Source: Mycolicibacterium goodii
Lineage (GTDB): Bacteria > Actinomycetota > Actinomycetes > Mycobacteriales > Mycobacteriaceae
NCBI RefSeq assembly: GCF_022370755.2
Contig: NZ_CP092364.2
Coordinates: 1,302,001 to 1,366,000 of the forward strand
Length of the DNA stretch: 64,000 nucleotides
Direction of reading: 5' to 3'
The translations under genes were made by a program, and so were the position numbers. Below the pieces are notes generated by a model, which ran no database searches, was not told the origin of the DNA, and saw only the letters and a program-made list of their open reading frames with translations. This document shows positions 21,238 through 31,531 of this stretch, one piece after another. How positions within the stretch are numbered: the first letter of the stretch is position 1; every line of letters begins with the position of its first letter.

Positions 21238-21286
21238 CCCGAGAACCTGCTCGGGGGCGAGTTCGCGAAAATTCGATACCGCCCGG

Positions 21287-21292
21287 TACGCT
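21287..21292 (+). promoter_or_regulatory. -10 element TACGCT of ndk
   Basis: TACGCT is seven bases before the ndk GTG with no Shine-Dalgarno, consistent with leaderless transcription. Confidence 0.5.
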
Positions 21293-21299
21293 TCCTGCC

Positions 21300-21722
21300 G
21301 TGACTGAGCGGACCCTCGTATTGATCAAGCCGGACGGTGTGAAGCGCCACCTCGTGGGGGAAATCCTCAGCCGTATCGAACGCAAGGGCCTGACGCTGGC
21401 CGCGCTCGAACTCAAGAACGTCAGCGATGACCTCGCGCGCCAGCACTACGCCGAGCACGCGGACAAGCCGTTCTTCGGTTCACTGCTCGAGTTCATCACC
21501 TCCGGCCCGGTCGTCGCGGCGATCGTCGAGGGCCCGCGGGCGGTGGCGGCGTTCCGTCAGATCGCGGGCGGCACCGATCCGGTCGAGAAAGCCGTCCCCG
21601 GCACCATCCGCGGTGACTTCGCGCTCGTCACGCAGGACAACCTCGTGCACGGCTCCGATTCGCCCGAGTCGGCGGCCCGCGAGATCGCCCTGTGGTTCCC
21701 CGGTGAAGCCACCTCGGCCTGA
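21300..21722 (+). CDS. ndk: Nucleoside diphosphate kinase
   Basis: A 140-aa enzyme that transfers the gamma phosphate between nucleoside di- and triphosphates through a phosphohistidine. The active-site histidine is His117 in [12 protein letters not shown], and the N-terminal [13 protein letters not shown] motif is intact. The size is slightly above the M. tuberculosis protein (136 aa). It starts at GTG with a TACGCT element upstream and is followed by a strong terminator, so it is probably transcribed alone. Confidence 0.98.
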   Translation: MTERTLVLIKPDGVKRHLVGEILSRIERKGLTLAALELKNVSDDLARQHYAEHADKPFFGSLLEFITSGPVVAAIVEGPRAVAAFRQIAGGTDPVEKAVPGTIRGDFALVTQDNLVHGSDSPESAAREIALWFPGEATSA

Positions 21723-21747
21723 TTTCTTTCCACTTCCAACTTCCGAC

Positions 21748-21790
21748 ACGGCCCCGGACGCGGTTATTTGACCGGCTCCGGGGCCGTTTT
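21748..21790 (+). terminator. Intrinsic terminator after ndk
   Basis: ACGGCCCCGGA (21748-21758) pairs with TCCGGGGCCGT (21777-21787), and a TTTT run at 21787-21790 follows. Confidence 0.85.
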
Positions 21791-21847
21791 GTGGTCTCGT
21801 ACCGATGAGCACTGCGCAGTCTGGTCGGTCGGACGCCAGTGATGTGG

Positions 21848-22095
21848 GATACTGGGTGCGGGTGAGCGGCCTCAACCGAGGCTGGGCACCCGAATGAAGA
21901 CTTCGACGAGCGCGACCACCGCAATCCGGTGCGGCGCCGACCGTCCAGCCATCATTCAGCCAGGCACCGGGTGGGTTCGGGAGCGGACCGCCCGGAGCGA
22001 GACCACAACAAGTCCGGGGAACGTAGCCCGGGCCAATAGCGGAAGCCCTCGCGTGGCCGCGTCGTACGACGCGCCCGGGGGCTTGAGGAGAATTC
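21848..22095 (+). promoter_or_regulatory. Candidate rne promoter and long 5' untranslated region
   Basis: A -10-like GATACT lies at 21848-21853 with no clear -35. Transcription from it would start near 21860 and give a leader of about 235 bases before the rne GTG. The leader ends with a perfect 16-bp palindrome at 22058-22073 just before the ribosome binding site GAGGAG (22085-22090). A long rne leader with regulatory roles has been reported in mycobacteria, from memory. The stretch 21723-22095 holds no gene. Confidence 0.5.
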
Positions 22096-25000
22096 GTGGC
22101 CGAAGATGCCCATACCGAAGACCTATCAACCCAGACTCCCCAGCAGGAGGGACTCCCAGAGCGTCTGAGAGTCCATTCGCTGGCCCGTGTCCTGGGCACC
22201 ACCAGCCGACGCGTGCTCGACGCCCTCGCCGAATTCGACGGACGGCAGCGCAGCGCCCACTCGACGGTCGACAAGGCCGACGCCGAGCGGGTGCGTGCGG
22301 CACTGTCCGTCGACACGCCCGAACCGGCCCCGGTCGAATCCGAGCAGGTCGAGGTCGTGACGGTCACCGAGACCGTCGCGCAGATTTCTGCCGAGCCCCA
22401 GGCGGAACCCGCAGCCGCACCGCAAGCCGAGGCCGAAGCGCGGACCGAGGCCGAAGCCGAGACTGTGACGGAAGACATCGAGCCGGAGTCCGAGGCCGAT
22501 TCGGAGCCGGAGTCCGAGCCCGAGGCGGTGGCCGCCGAGCAGGCCGCGCAACCGGCGTTCCGAGGCGCGGTCCTCGTCGGCGACGAACCCGAATCGCGGC
22601 TCATCCTCGAGCACGCCAACATCCCGCCGGCCCGCGAGCCCCACACCGAGCGCCCGGACTACCTGCCGCTGTTCGTCGCGCCGCAGCCCATCAGCTTCGA
22701 ACCCGCCGTCACCGACGACGAGGACGAGGACGACGACACCGGCGCCGAGTCCGAGGCCGACACCGACTCCGACGACGAGCAGGCCGACCGGCCGAGGCGG
22801 CGTCGCCGCGGCCGCCGCGGCCGCGGGCGTGGCCGGGGCGAGCAGAACGACGAATCCGCGCTGGACTCCGACACCGAGTCCGGCGACGACCAGGACGACG
22901 CCGAAGACCAGGACTCGGGGGAGGAATCCGAGGACTCCGAGGACAACGACGACGACAGCACCACCACCGAGGGCGGTACCCGCAGGCGTCGTCGCCGCAG
23001 GCGGCGCAAGAGCGGTTCGGGGGACAGCGACGACGCGGGCTCGCCCGACGACCCGCCCAACACCGTCGTGCACGAGCGCACCCCGCGCACCGACCGCAAC
23101 GACAAGAGCGACGAGTCCGAGATCCAGGGCATCAGCGGCTCCACGCGGCTGGAGGCCAAGCGTCAGCGCCGCCGCGACGGCCGCGACGCCGGGCGCCGCC
23201 GCCCGCCGATCCTGAGCGAGGCCGAGTTCCTGGCCCGCCGCGAGGCCGTCGAGCGCACCATGATCGTGCGCGACAAGGTCCGCACCGAGCCGCCGCACGA
23301 GGGCGCGCGCTACACGCAGATCGCGGTCCTCGAAGACGGTGTCGTGGTCGAGCACTTTGTCACCTCGGCGGCTTCTGCTTCTTTGGTGGGCAACATCTAC
23401 CTGGGCATCGTCCAGAACGTGCTGCCGTCGATGGAGGCCGCGTTCGTCGACATCGGCCGTGGTCGCAACGGCGTGCTCTACGCCGGTGAGGTGAACTGGG
23501 AAGCCGCGGGCCTGGGCGGTCAGAACCGCAAGATCGAGCAGGCGCTCAAGCCCGGCGACTACGTCGTCGTGCAGGTCAGCAAGGATCCCGTCGGCCACAA
23601 AGGCGCGCGCCTGACCACGCAGGTCTCCCTCGCGGGCCGCTACCTGGTGTACGTGCCCGGCGCGTCGTCGACGGGTATCAGCCGAAAGCTGCCCGACACC
23701 GAGCGGCAGCGGCTCAAGGAGATCCTGCGCGAGGTGGTCCCTGCCGATGCCGGCGTGATCATCCGCACCGCGTCGGAGGGCGTCAAGGAAGAGGACATCC
23801 GCGCCGACGTCGAGCGCCTCCAGAAGCGCTGGGCCGAGATCGAGGCGAAGGCCGCCGAGGTCACCGGGAAAAAGGCCGGGGCGGCCGTGGCGCTCTACGA
23901 AGAGCCCGACGTGCTGGTCAAGGTGATCCGCGACCTGTTCAACGAAGACTTCTCCAGCCTCATCGTCTCCGGAGACGAGGCCTGGAACACCATCAACTCC
24001 TACGTCGAGGCCGTCGCTCCCGACCTGATGCCGCGGCTCACCAAGTACGAGCCCGCCGGACCGGACAGCCCCGACGTGTTCGCGGTGCACCGCATCGACG
24101 AACAGCTGGCCAAGGCCATGGACCGCAAGGTGTGGCTGCCGTCGGGCGGCACGCTGGTGATCGATCGCACCGAGGCCATGACCGTCGTCGACGTCAACAC
24201 CGGCAAGTTCACCGGCTCCGGCGGCAACCTCGAGCAGACCGTCACCCGCAACAACCTGGAGGCCGCCGAGGAGATCGTGCGGCAGCTGCGGTTGCGTGAC
24301 ATCGGCGGCATCGTCGTCATCGACTTCATCGACATGGTGCTTGAGTCCAACCGCGACCTCGTGTTGCGTCGGCTGACCGAGGCACTCGCACGCGACCGCA
24401 CGCGGCATCAGGTCTCCGAGGTGACCTCGCTGGGCCTGGTGCAGCTCACGCGTAAGCGCCTGGGAACCGGGCTGGTCGAGGCGTTCTCGACGGCGTGCAC
24501 CCACTGCGGCGGTCGCGGCATCGTCCTGCACGGCGATCCCGTCGACTCCGCGTCGTCCAACGGCGGGCGCAAGTCAGATTCCGGTGGTGGCGGTGGCAGC
24601 CGACGCGGCAAGCGCGGCAAGAAGGGCGCCGGCCGCACCGAAGAAGTCCACGTCGCCAAGGTTCCGGACCATACGCCCGGTGAGCACCCGATGTTCAAGG
24701 CGATGGCGGCCGCCAACGGCAAGCACGACGACCACGACGAGGACGCCGAGGCCGAGGACACCACCGCGGCCGAGGCGAACGACGGGACGCGCGACGAGCG
24801 CGGTGCCGACGAGCACGTCGACGTCACGACCGGTGCGGCTCCCGGCGCCGAGGACGAGCTCGACGATGTCTCCGACGAGGACGCCGATGTGGATTCGGAT
24901 GTGGACTCGGAGGATGAGGACACCGAGGACGAGGGCGACGAGATCGAACTCGACGACGACGAGGACGAACTCGACGAGGACATCGAGGTCATCAACGACA

Positions 25001-25221
25001 CCGAGGACACCGATGAGGACGACGAGGACGACGAGGACGACGAGGACGAGGACGACACCGATGACGAGGACATCGACGAGGACTCTGACGACGACGGCGA
25101 CAACGACGACGAGGACGGCGAACCGGTCAGGGAAGTCCACGAACCGCCGGTGACGGCGCCGAGGGGCCGTGTGCGTCGTCGCGCCGCAGCGCGCCCGGCA
25201 GGCCCGCCCAGCCATGACTAG
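22096..25221 (+). CDS. rne: Ribonuclease E/G
   Basis: A 1041-aa endoribonuclease that starts mRNA decay and rRNA maturation. The N-terminal 370 residues are acidic and arginine-rich low complexity, followed by the S1 domain (about 400-490, [15 protein letters not shown]), the catalytic region ([10 protein letters not shown] near 700, VVIDFIDM near 740) and the Zn-link Cys801/Cys804 (CTHC). The catalytic core is thus central, flanked by disordered arms, as in other actinobacterial RNase E. The last 200 residues are almost continuous Asp/Glu runs. The GTG start has GAGGAG at five bases. It lies ahead of the rplU-rpmA ribosomal operon. Confidence 0.97.
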   Translation: MAEDAHTEDLSTQTPQQEGLPERLRVHSLARVLGTTSRRVLDALAEFDGRQRSAHSTVDKADAERVRAALSVDTPEPAPVESEQVEVVTVTETVAQISAEPQAEPAAAPQAEAEARTEAEAETVTEDIEPESEADSEPESEPEAVAAEQAAQPAFRGAVLVGDEPESRLILEHANIPPAREPHTERPDYLPLFVAPQPISFEPAVTDDEDEDDDTGAESEADTDSDDEQADRPRRRRRGRRGRGRGRGEQNDESALDSDTESGDDQDDAEDQDSGEESEDSEDNDDDSTTTEGGTRRRRRRRRRKSGSGDSDDAGSPDDPPNTVVHERTPRTDRNDKSDESEIQGISGSTRLEAKRQRRRDGRDAGRRRPPILSEAEFLARREAVERTMIVRDKVRTEPPHEGARYTQIAVLEDGVVVEHFVTSAASASLVGNIYLGIVQNVLPSMEAAFVDIGRGRNGVLYAGEVNWEAAGLGGQNRKIEQALKPGDYVVVQVSKDPVGHKGARLTTQVSLAGRYLVYVPGASSTGISRKLPDTERQRLKEILREVVPADAGVIIRTASEGVKEEDIRADVERLQKRWAEIEAKAAEVTGKKAGAAVALYEEPDVLVKVIRDLFNEDFSSLIVSGDEAWNTINSYVEAVAPDLMPRLTKYEPAGPDSPDVFAVHRIDEQLAKAMDRKVWLPSGGTLVIDRTEAMTVVDVNTGKFTGSGGNLEQTVTRNNLEAAEEIVRQLRLRDIGGIVVIDFIDMVLESNRDLVLRRLTEALARDRTRHQVSEVTSLGLVQLTRKRLGTGLVEAFSTACTHCGGRGIVLHGDPVDSASSNGGRKSDSGGGGGSRRGKRGKKGAGRTEEVHVAKVPDHTPGEHPMFKAMAAANGKHDDHDEDAEAEDTTAAEANDGTRDERGADEHVDVTTGAAPGAEDELDDVSDEDADVDSDVDSEDEDTEDEGDEIELDDDEDELDEDIEVINDTEDTDEDDEDDEDDEDEDDTDDEDIDEDSDDDGDNDDEDGEPVREVHEPPVTAPRGRVRRRAAARPAGPPSHD

Positions 25222-25254
25222 GGCGAGCGTCACGGCGGATCGGCGGGACCCGGT

Positions 25255-25284
25255 TTGACCCTCTACCCGCTGGTCACGTACCCT
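25255..25284 (+). promoter_or_regulatory. SigA-type promoter of rplU-rpmA
   Basis: TTGACC (25255-25260) and TACCCT (25279-25284) are separated by 18 bases, a good housekeeping promoter. It predicts a leader of about 110 bases before rplU. Confidence 0.65.
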
Positions 25285-25400
25285 TGACCAGTTGTCGCCA
25301 GAGCCTGTGGTCAGGCCGGCGGCCGGTGGGACCACCTCCCGCCACCCAAGACCCGCGCACACACCGCCTGGTGACGTGCGCCCGCAGAGCAGAGGACACG

Positions 25401-25712
25401 ATGGCGACATACGCAATCGTCAAGACCGGCGGCAAGCAGTACAAGGTTGCCGCCGGCGACGTGGTGAAGGTTGAGAAGCTCGACTCCGAGCCCGGCGCGT
25501 CGGTGTCGCTGCCCGTCGCCCTGGTGGTCGACGGCGCCAACGTCACCAGCAAGGCCGATGACCTGGCCAAGGTCGCGGTCACGGCTGAGGTGCTGGAGCA
25601 CACCAAGGGTCCCAAGATCCGCATTCACAAGTTCAAGAACAAGACCGGCTACCACAAGCGCCAGGGTCACCGTCAGCAGCTGACGGTGCTCAAGGTCACG
25701 GGCATCAAGTAG
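25401..25712 (+). CDS. rplU: 50S ribosomal protein L21
   Basis: A 103-aa ribosomal protein that binds 23S rRNA. The typical start [20 protein letters not shown] and the C-terminal [14 protein letters not shown] signature are present. The ATG at 25401 follows AGAGGA at normal spacing; the open frame continues upstream but without homology. rpmA follows 16 bases later. Confidence 0.99.
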
Positions 25713-25728
25713 TAGGAGGCGTTTCGAC

Positions 25729-25995
25729 ATGGCACACAAGAAGGGCGCTTCCAGCTCTCGCAACGGTCGCGATTCAGCAGCTCAGCGACTCGGCGTCAAG
25801 CGGTTCGGTGGTCAGGTCGTCAAGGCAGGCGAGATCCTCGTCCGCCAGCGCGGCACCCACTTCCACCCGGGCATCAACGTCGGCCGCGGTGGCGACGACA
25901 CCCTGTTCGCCCTGGCCCCCGGCGCTGTCGAGTTCGGCGCCAAGCGTGGCCGCAAGACGGTGAACATCGTCCCGGTTGCGCGGCCGGAGGCCTGA
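25729..25995 (+). CDS. rpmA: 50S ribosomal protein L27
   Basis: An 88-aa ribosomal protein whose N-terminal arm ([16 protein letters not shown]) reaches towards the peptidyl transferase centre. There is no cleavable N-terminal extension of the Firmicutes type. GGAGG precedes the ATG by about ten bases. It is co-transcribed with rplU; a nested inverted repeat separates it from obg. Confidence 0.99.
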   Translation: MAHKKGASSSRNGRDSAAQRLGVKRFGGQVVKAGEILVRQRGTHFHPGINVGRGGDDTLFALAPGAVEFGAKRGRKTVNIVPVARPEA

Positions 25996-26020
25996 GACTC
26001 CGAGGACTTTTTCCCCGTGG

Positions 26021-26069
26021 ATGTGAAGCTGCCGGAGTTCTCGACAGAACTTTCGCGATAGCTTCACAT
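26021..26069 (+). other. Nested hairpin between rpmA and obg
   Basis: ATGTGAAGCT (26021-26030) pairs with AGCTTCACAT (26060-26069), and inside the loop GTTCT-CGAC-AGAAC (26037-26050) forms a second stem. No T-run follows. It may be an RNA processing or stability element that sets different levels for the ribosomal genes and obg. Confidence 0.5.
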
Positions 26070-26088
26070 TCAACGGAAAGGATGTCCG

Positions 26089-27546
26089 ATGCCCCGGTTT
26101 GTCGACCGAGTCGTCATTCACGCCCGGGCAGGCAACGGCGGTAACGGCTGCGCGTCTGTCCACCGCGAGAAGTTCAAACCGCTCGGTGGTCCCGACGGCG
26201 GCAACGGTGGCCGGGGCGGCAGCGTCATCCTGGTCGTCGATCCGCAGGTGCACACCCTGCTGGACTTCCATTTCCATCCCCACGTCGTCGCGCCGTCAGG
26301 TAAGCCGGGCGCGGGCAGCAACCGCGACGGCGCCGCGGGCGCCGATCTTGAGGTTCGCGTTCCCGACGGCACTGTCGTTCTCGACGAGAACGGGCGTATG
26401 CTCGCCGATCTGGTCGGTGCGGGCACCCGGTTCGAGGCGGCCGCCGGTGGACGCGGCGGACTGGGGAACGCGGCCCTGGCCTCCCGCGCTCGCAAGGCTC
26501 CCGGTTTCGCGCTGCTCGGTGAGAAGGGGCAGGAGCGCGATCTCACACTCGAACTCAAGACGGTCGCCGACGTCGGCCTGATCGGCTTCCCCTCGGCGGG
26601 CAAATCCTCTCTCGTATCGGCGATTTCGGCCGCCAAGCCCAAGATCGCCGACTACCCCTTCACGACGCTCGTGCCTAACCTCGGCGTGGTGTCGGCAGGA
26701 GACAACACCTACACCGTCGCCGACGTTCCGGGCCTGATCCCCGGCGCCTCCGAGGGCCGCGGCCTCGGCCTGGACTTCCTGCGCCACCTCGAACGGTGCG
26801 CGGTGCTCGTCCACGTCGTCGACTGCGCCACCATGGAACCGGGGCGCGACCCGATCTCCGACATCGAGGCCCTCGAGGCCGAGCTCGCGGCGTACACACC
26901 GACACTGCAAGGGGATTCGACCCTCGGTGATCTGGCGTCACGACCGCGCGCGGTGGTGCTCAACAAGATCGACGTCCCCGACGCGCGCGAACTCGCCGAC
27001 TTCGTCAACGAAGAGGTCGCCCGCCGGTTCGGCTGGCCAGTGTACGAGATCTCGACCGTCAGCCGGGACGGTCTGCGCCCGTTGACATTCGCGCTGTGGG
27101 AGATGGTGAAGAAGTACCGGGACGCCCAGCCGGTCGCTGCCCCGCGGCGCCCCATCATCCGGCCGATCCCGGTCGACGAGAGCGGTTTCACGATCGAATC
27201 CGACGGCGAGGGCGGCTTCATCGTGCGTGGTACGCGTCCCGAACGCTGGATCGCGCAGACCGATTTCAACAACGACGAGGCGGTCGGTTACCTCGGTGAC
27301 CGGTTGGCACGGCTCGGCGTCGAGGACGAACTGCTCAAGCGCGGCGCCAAGCCCGGCTGCGCGGTCACCATCGGTGACGTCACGTTCGACTGGGAGCCGC
27401 AGACCCCTGCCGGTGTCGATGTCACGATGACCGGCCGCGGCACCGACATCCGGCTTGAGCAGAGCGACCGCGTCGGCGCCGCCGAACGAAAAGCCGCACG
27501 GCGCGAACGGAGGCAACCGGGAGCATCGGGAGGAGAGGACTCGTGA
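26089..27546 (+). CDS. obg: GTPase Obg/CgtA
   Basis: A 485-aa essential GTPase acting in 50S ribosome assembly and stress responses. Three domains are seen: the glycine-rich Obg fold (1-158), the G domain (P-loop [14 protein letters not shown] near 165, [23 protein letters not shown]), and the actinobacterial C-terminal OCT domain (about 345-430, [20 protein letters not shown]) plus a basic tail. AAAGGATG precedes the ATG. It overlaps proB by four bases (GTGA). Confidence 0.97.
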   Translation: MPRFVDRVVIHARAGNGGNGCASVHREKFKPLGGPDGGNGGRGGSVILVVDPQVHTLLDFHFHPHVVAPSGKPGAGSNRDGAAGADLEVRVPDGTVVLDENGRMLADLVGAGTRFEAAAGGRGGLGNAALASRARKAPGFALLGEKGQERDLTLELKTVADVGLIGFPSAGKSSLVSAISAAKPKIADYPFTTLVPNLGVVSAGDNTYTVADVPGLIPGASEGRGLGLDFLRHLERCAVLVHVVDCATMEPGRDPISDIEALEAELAAYTPTLQGDSTLGDLASRPRAVVLNKIDVPDARELADFVNEEVARRFGWPVYEISTVSRDGLRPLTFALWEMVKKYRDAQPVAAPRRPIIRPIPVDESGFTIESDGEGGFIVRGTRPERWIAQTDFNNDEAVGYLGDRLARLGVEDELLKRGAKPGCAVTIGDVTFDWEPQTPAGVDVTMTGRGTDIRLEQSDRVGAAERKAARRERRQPGASGGEDS

Positions 27547-28655
27547 GCGTGCACCGCGAAGCGGTCCGCACCGCGCGCAGTGTCGTCGTCAAGATCGGAA
27601 CCACGGCCCTCACCACGCCGTCAGGGGTGTTCGACGCCAACCGGCTCGCGAGTCTCGTCGAGGCCATCGAGGGCCGCATGAAGGCCGGCTCGGACGTGGT
27701 GATCGTGTCATCCGGTGCGATCGCCGCCGGTATCGAACCGCTCGGATTGTCCAAGCGGCCAACAGATCTCGCCACCAAGCAAGCCGCGGCCAGCGTGGGG
27801 CAGGTGGCGCTGGTGAACGCGTGGAGCTCGGCGTTCGCCGCCTACAACCGCACTGTCGGTCAGGTGCTGCTCACCGCGCACGACATCTCGATGCGCGTGC
27901 AGCACAACAACGCTCAGCGCACCCTCGACCGGCTGCGCGCCCTTCACGCCGTGGCCATCGTCAACGAGAACGACACCGTCGCCACCAACGAGATCCGCTT
28001 CGGCGACAACGACCGGCTCTCGGCATTGGTGGCGCACCTGGTCGGCGCCGACGCGCTGATCCTGCTGTCCGACATCGACGGCCTCTATGACGGCGATCCC
28101 CGCAAGGCGACACCCGACTCCCCGGCCCGCTTCATTCCCGAGGTCGCCGCCGAAGGTGACCTCGACGGCGTGGTCGCGGGGCGGGGCAGCAGCCTCGGCA
28201 CCGGAGGTATGGCCTCGAAGCTGTCGTCGGCGCTGCTGGCCGCCGACGCAGGCGTCCCGGTGTTGCTCGCGGCCGCGGCCGACGCGGCGCGCGCTCTTGA
28301 CGACGCCTCGGTGGGCACGGTGTTCGCGCCACGCCCCGAACGTATGTCGGCACGCAAGTTCTGGATGCGCTATGCCGCCGAGTCGGCCGGTGCGCTGACC
28401 CTCGACGACGGCGCGGTGCGGGCCGTGATCAAGCAGCGCCGATCGCTGCTGCCCGCGGGCATCACCGCGGTGGCCGGCCGGTTCCACGGCGGTGACGTGG
28501 TCGATCTGCGTGCGCTCGACGGACGCACCGTCGCGCGCGGTGTCGTCGCGTACGACACCGCAGAACTCGCCACGATGATCGGCCGCTCGACGCACGACCT
28601 GCCCGTCGAGATGCGCCGGCCCGCGGTTCATGCCGACGACCTCGTCCGCACCTAG
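27543..28655 (+). CDS. proB: Glutamate 5-kinase
   Basis: A 370-aa enzyme that phosphorylates glutamate, the first step of proline synthesis. The amino acid kinase domain ([10 protein letters not shown] start, SSGAIAAG near 60, [13 protein letters not shown] near 178) is followed by a C-terminal PUA domain (from about 280). The GTG start overlaps the obg stop. The partner enzyme gene proA is not adjacent but at 35428, separated by nadE and rbsK, as in M. tuberculosis. Confidence 0.97.
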   Translation: MSVHREAVRTARSVVVKIGTTALTTPSGVFDANRLASLVEAIEGRMKAGSDVVIVSSGAIAAGIEPLGLSKRPTDLATKQAAASVGQVALVNAWSSAFAAYNRTVGQVLLTAHDISMRVQHNNAQRTLDRLRALHAVAIVNENDTVATNEIRFGDNDRLSALVAHLVGADALILLSDIDGLYDGDPRKATPDSPARFIPEVAAEGDLDGVVAGRGSSLGTGGMASKLSSALLAADAGVPVLLAAAADAARALDDASVGTVFAPRPERMSARKFWMRYAAESAGALTLDDGAVRAVIKQRRSLLPAGITAVAGRFHGGDVVDLRALDGRTVARGVVAYDTAELATMIGRSTHDLPVEMRRPAVHADDLVRT

Positions 28656-28656
28656 C

Positions 28657-28705
28657 GATTTGTGCACGCACACGCTCGCTCATCGTCGGTGCGGGTGCAC
28701 AAATC
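28657..28705. terminator. Long inverted repeat between convergent proB and the tetR gene
   Basis: GATTTGTGCAC (28657-28667) pairs with GTGCACAAATC (28695-28705), extended inside by GCAC/GTGC. It overlaps the last base pairs of the tetR stop codon. A bidirectional terminator is likely; the outer AAAT/ATTT pairs provide a short U-rich end on both strands. Confidence 0.6.
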
Positions 28706-29339
28706 ACTCGGAGGTGGGGCGAAGATACAGGGCACCCCAGACGATTTCGGTGAGGGTGTCGGCCAGTTCGGCATCGTATGACGCCGGCCGGGTCGGCAGA
28801 TTCTGATGGCACGTGCGCTCGACCATCCAGGTCAGCGTGCTCGCGGTGGTGGCCGCGGGTAGCTGGCGCCGGATGGATCCGTCGGCCTGGCCCTCCTCGA
28901 TGACGCGGGCAAGCTGCTGCGAGATCTCGGTCAGCAGGTCGCGATAGGTCTGCCCGACGAGGGGGTCGTAGGCGCTCATCTCATTGAGTGCGACCAGCAC
29001 CGGTTGGTGGCGGCGATAGCTCGCGATGATGCCCGCCATCGCGGTGTGGACATCGCCGGGGTCGCGTCGGCCCGCGACGCCCCACCAGCGCTGCGCATCC
29101 TGGGCGAGATCGCTGAACACCTGCGTGGCCAGCCTGCGCAGCAGGTGACCCTTGTCCTCGAAGTAGATGTAGAAGCTCGCGCGCGAGATCCCGGCCTCGG
29201 TGGCGAGCCGGTCGACGCTGAGCTCGGTGAAGCTCGTGCCGTCGGCCATCAGCCGGTCGGTGGCGTCGAGCAGCGCGCGTTCGATGCGCTCGCGCCGTTC
29301 CTCCCGTTTGGCCTGCGGTTTCCGGGTGACCGATGGCAT
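28704..29339 (-). CDS. TetR family transcriptional regulator
   Basis: A 211-aa repressor with an N-terminal helix-turn-helix (about residues 20-65; TELSVDRLATEAGISRASFY, then YFEDKGHLLRRL) and a variable C-terminal ligand-binding domain. It is divergent from a cytochrome P450 gene and a 17-bp palindrome lies between the two starts, so it most likely represses both. The inducer is unknown, possibly the P450 substrate. Confidence 0.88.
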   Translation of the reverse strand: MPSVTRKPQAKREERRERIERALLDATDRLMADGTSFTELSVDRLATEAGISRASFYIYFEDKGHLLRRLATQVFSDLAQDAQRWWGVAGRRDPGDVHTAMAGIIASYRRHQPVLVALNEMSAYDPLVGQTYRDLLTEISQQLARVIEEGQADGSIRRQLPAATTASTLTWMVERTCHQNLPTRPASYDAELADTLTEIVWGALYLRPTSE

Positions 29340-29368
29340 CCGTCCAGCGTATCGGCATCGGCTGCATC

Positions 29369-29397
29369 TTGACTAGACACACTGTCTAGACTTACTG
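29369..29397. promoter_or_regulatory. Operator and promoter shared by tetR and P450 genes
   Basis: CTAGACA-CAC-TGTCTAG (29373-29389) is a perfect 7-bp inverted repeat. A -35-like TTGACT (29369-29374) overlaps its left end; a weak -10 (TTACTG, 29392-29397) would put the start of transcription at or next to the P450 ATG (29406). Confidence 0.7.
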
Positions 29398-29405
29398 TCG
29401 CCGAC

Positions 29406-30665
29406 ATGACTGTGTTGCCGATCACACGCCCGTACGACTCGATCGATCTGTCCTCGCGCGCGTTCTGGGCGACGACCGCCGCCGAGAGGGAACGCGCCTT
29501 CGCGAGACTGCGGGCCGAACGACCCCTCAGTTGGCACCCGCCCGTCGAGGATGCGTTGGTGCACGACCCCGACGACAGGGGCTTTTGGGCCGTCACGCGC
29601 CACGCCGACATCGTCACGGTCAGCCGCGACAGCGAGACGTTCCGGTCCGGGCAGGGCGTGCTGTTCGAGAACGTCCCGCAGGAACTGCTCGAGGCGTCAC
29701 AGTCGTTCCTCGCGATGGACGCTCCGCGACACACCCTGATCCGCAAGCTCGTGCACGCAGCGTTCACGCCCCGGCAGGTCGCGCGCATCGAGGACTCGAT
29801 CAAAGCCAATGCCCGGGACATCGTCGCCGAACTGAAGGCCGCGGGAAGCGGCGTCGACTTCGTCGACCACTGTGCCAAGGAACTACCCATCCGGACGCTG
29901 TCGGACATGGTCGGCATCCCCGAATCCGAGCGCCAACAGGTCGCGCACGCGGCCGATGCGTTGGTGTCGTGGGCCGACCCCGTCTACCTCGCCGGGCGCA
30001 ACCCGCTCGAGGTGCTACTGGAGAACCAGATGTATCTGCACCAGGTGGCGTTCAGCCTGGCGGCCGAGCGCCGCGAGCACCCGGGCCACGATCTGATCAG
30101 CGCGCTCGTGCACGCCGAGGTCGACGGTGACCGGCTCACCGACGCCGAGGTCGCGGCTTTCTTCGTGCTGCTGGCGGTCGCGGGAAACGACACCACGCGC
30201 CAGACCACCAGCCATGCGCTCGCGGCGCTCACCGAGTTCGAGGACCAACGTGCCTGGCTCATGGAGGATTTCGACGACCGCATCGGTGTGGCCGTCGAGG
30301 AGATGGTGCGCTGGGCGTCGCCGGTGATGACCTTCCGCCGCACCGCTGCGGTCGACGTCGAACTGGGTGGGCAGCACATCGCGGCGGGGGAGAAGGTCGT
30401 GATGTTCTATGCCTCGGGCAACTGGGACACCGAGGTCTTCGACCGGCCCGACGTGCTCGACCTGGGCCGCAAGCCCAATCCGCATGTCGGATTCGGCGGC
30501 GGCGGGCGGCACTTCTGCCTCGGGGCGCACGTCGCCAGGACACAGCTACGGGCGATCTTCTCCGAATTGCTGCACCAGCTGCCCGACATCCGCGCCGGTG
30601 AACCCGAGTATCTGCAGGGGAACTTCGTGCACGCTATCCGGGCGATGCCGTGTACGTTCTCGTGA
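29406..30665 (+). CDS. Cytochrome P450
   Basis: A 419-aa soluble bacterial P450. The I-helix oxygen-activation motif is AGNDTTRQTTS near residue 258, the K-helix ExxR is EEMVR, and the heme-binding loop FGGGGRHFCLGAHVAR carries the ligand Cys371. It needs an external ferredoxin and reductase; none is encoded nearby. The subfamily and substrate cannot be assigned from motifs. It is divergent from and probably repressed by the TetR protein. Its 3' end overlaps the convergent sirtuin gene by 32 bases. Confidence 0.93.
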   Translation: MTVLPITRPYDSIDLSSRAFWATTAAERERAFARLRAERPLSWHPPVEDALVHDPDDRGFWAVTRHADIVTVSRDSETFRSGQGVLFENVPQELLEASQSFLAMDAPRHTLIRKLVHAAFTPRQVARIEDSIKANARDIVAELKAAGSGVDFVDHCAKELPIRTLSDMVGIPESERQQVAHAADALVSWADPVYLAGRNPLEVLLENQMYLHQVAFSLAAERREHPGHDLISALVHAEVDGDRLTDAEVAAFFVLLAVAGNDTTRQTTSHALAALTEFEDQRAWLMEDFDDRIGVAVEEMVRWASPVMTFRRTAAVDVELGGQHIAAGEKVVMFYASGNWDTEVFDRPDVLDLGRKPNPHVGFGGGGRHFCLGAHVARTQLRAIFSELLHQLPDIRAGEPEYLQGNFVHAIRAMPCTFS

Positions 30666-31482
30666 GCTCACCGGCCAGCAGGGTCAGCATCTCCGAACAT
30701 CCGGTGTGCACCTTGACCGTCGCCAATTCGTCGCCGCGGGTCGGCCCGCGGTTGATGATGCCCACCGGGATTCCGCGCGCTGCGGCGTGGCGGACGAACC
30801 GGTAGCCGGAGAACACCGTGAGCGACGAGCCGGCGACCAGCAGTGCCTCGGCGCTGTCCACCAGCGAATACGCTTGATCCACACGGGTTTTGGGCACGCT
30901 ATCACCGAAGTAGACGATGTCGGGTTTGAGCATGCCGCCGCACATCGGGCAGTCCACGACCACGAATGACGCGGTGTCGGTGATCATCGCGTCGGCATCG
31001 GGCGCCACGGCAATCCCGCCCACCGATCCGACCCGCTCGAGGAATCCGGGATTGGCCTCCTCCAGCAGCACCGCGAGCGCGCTGCGTGACATGGTGTGGC
31101 GGCAGTCCGGATTCAGGCAGACCACCTGCGCGTAGGTGCCGTGCAGGTTGATCACCTCACGGCTGCCCGCCTTGGTGTGCAGCAGATCCACGTTCTGGGT
31201 GATCACACCCGCGACGACGCCTGAGGCCTCCATCGCCGCCAATGCCCGGTGCCCGGCGTTGGGCTGCGTGTCGTCCATATGACGCCAGCCGACGTGGTTG
31301 CGCGCCCAGTACCGCTGCCGAAACACCGGATCCGACGTGAACTGCTGGATGGTCATCGGGTTGCTGGGCGGGGAGTCCGGACCACGGTAGTCGGGAATCC
31401 CCGAATCGGTCGACATCCCGGCACCGGTCAGCGCCACGATGCGACGGCCCTGCAGCAGGGCGACGAGTTCGGGGGCATCCAT
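30634..31482 (-). CDS. NAD-dependent protein deacylase, Sir2 family
   Basis: A 282-aa sirtuin. The NAD-binding loop [15 protein letters not shown] is at about residues 20-34, TQNVDLLH precedes the catalytic histidine in NLHGTY, and four cysteines (CLNPDC and CPMC) form the zinc site. The sequence style ([10 protein letters not shown]) resembles class II, SIRT4-like sirtuins. It removes acyl groups from lysines with NAD. On the minus strand TATCCT ends seven bases before the ATG with no Shine-Dalgarno. In M. tuberculosis the only annotated sirtuin lies elsewhere, so this looks like a species-specific insertion. Confidence 0.92.
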   Translation of the reverse strand: MDAPELVALLQGRRIVALTGAGMSTDSGIPDYRGPDSPPSNPMTIQQFTSDPVFRQRYWARNHVGWRHMDDTQPNAGHRALAAMEASGVVAGVITQNVDLLHTKAGSREVINLHGTYAQVVCLNPDCRHTMSRSALAVLLEEANPGFLERVGSVGGIAVAPDADAMITDTASFVVVDCPMCGGMLKPDIVYFGDSVPKTRVDQAYSLVDSAEALLVAGSSLTVFSGYRFVRHAAARGIPVGIINRGPTRGDELATVKVHTGCSEMLTLLAGELTRTYTASPG

Positions 31483-31489
31483 CAGTTCG

Positions 31490-31495
31490 AGGATA
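31490..31495 (-). promoter_or_regulatory. -10 element TATCCT of the sirtuin gene
   Basis: On the minus strand TATCCT lies seven bases before the ATG; no Shine-Dalgarno is present, consistent with a leaderless transcript. Confidence 0.5.
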
Positions 31496-31531
31496 GGCGT
31501 ATCGGTATCAGTGCAGGTCAGCCGGACGAGA

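Noticed and set aside
22126..24531. 801-codon open frame antisense to rne
   Set aside because: Shadow of the acidic and arginine-rich rne codons; valine/leucine/glycine low complexity only.
25285..25400. L21 leader autoregulatory RNA
   Set aside because: Position is right, but no conserved structured block that I know from Firmicutes leaders is visible.
30634..30665. Fusion or frameshift of P450 and sirtuin genes
   Set aside because: The 32-base overlap is between convergent genes with intact ends; both proteins are full length.
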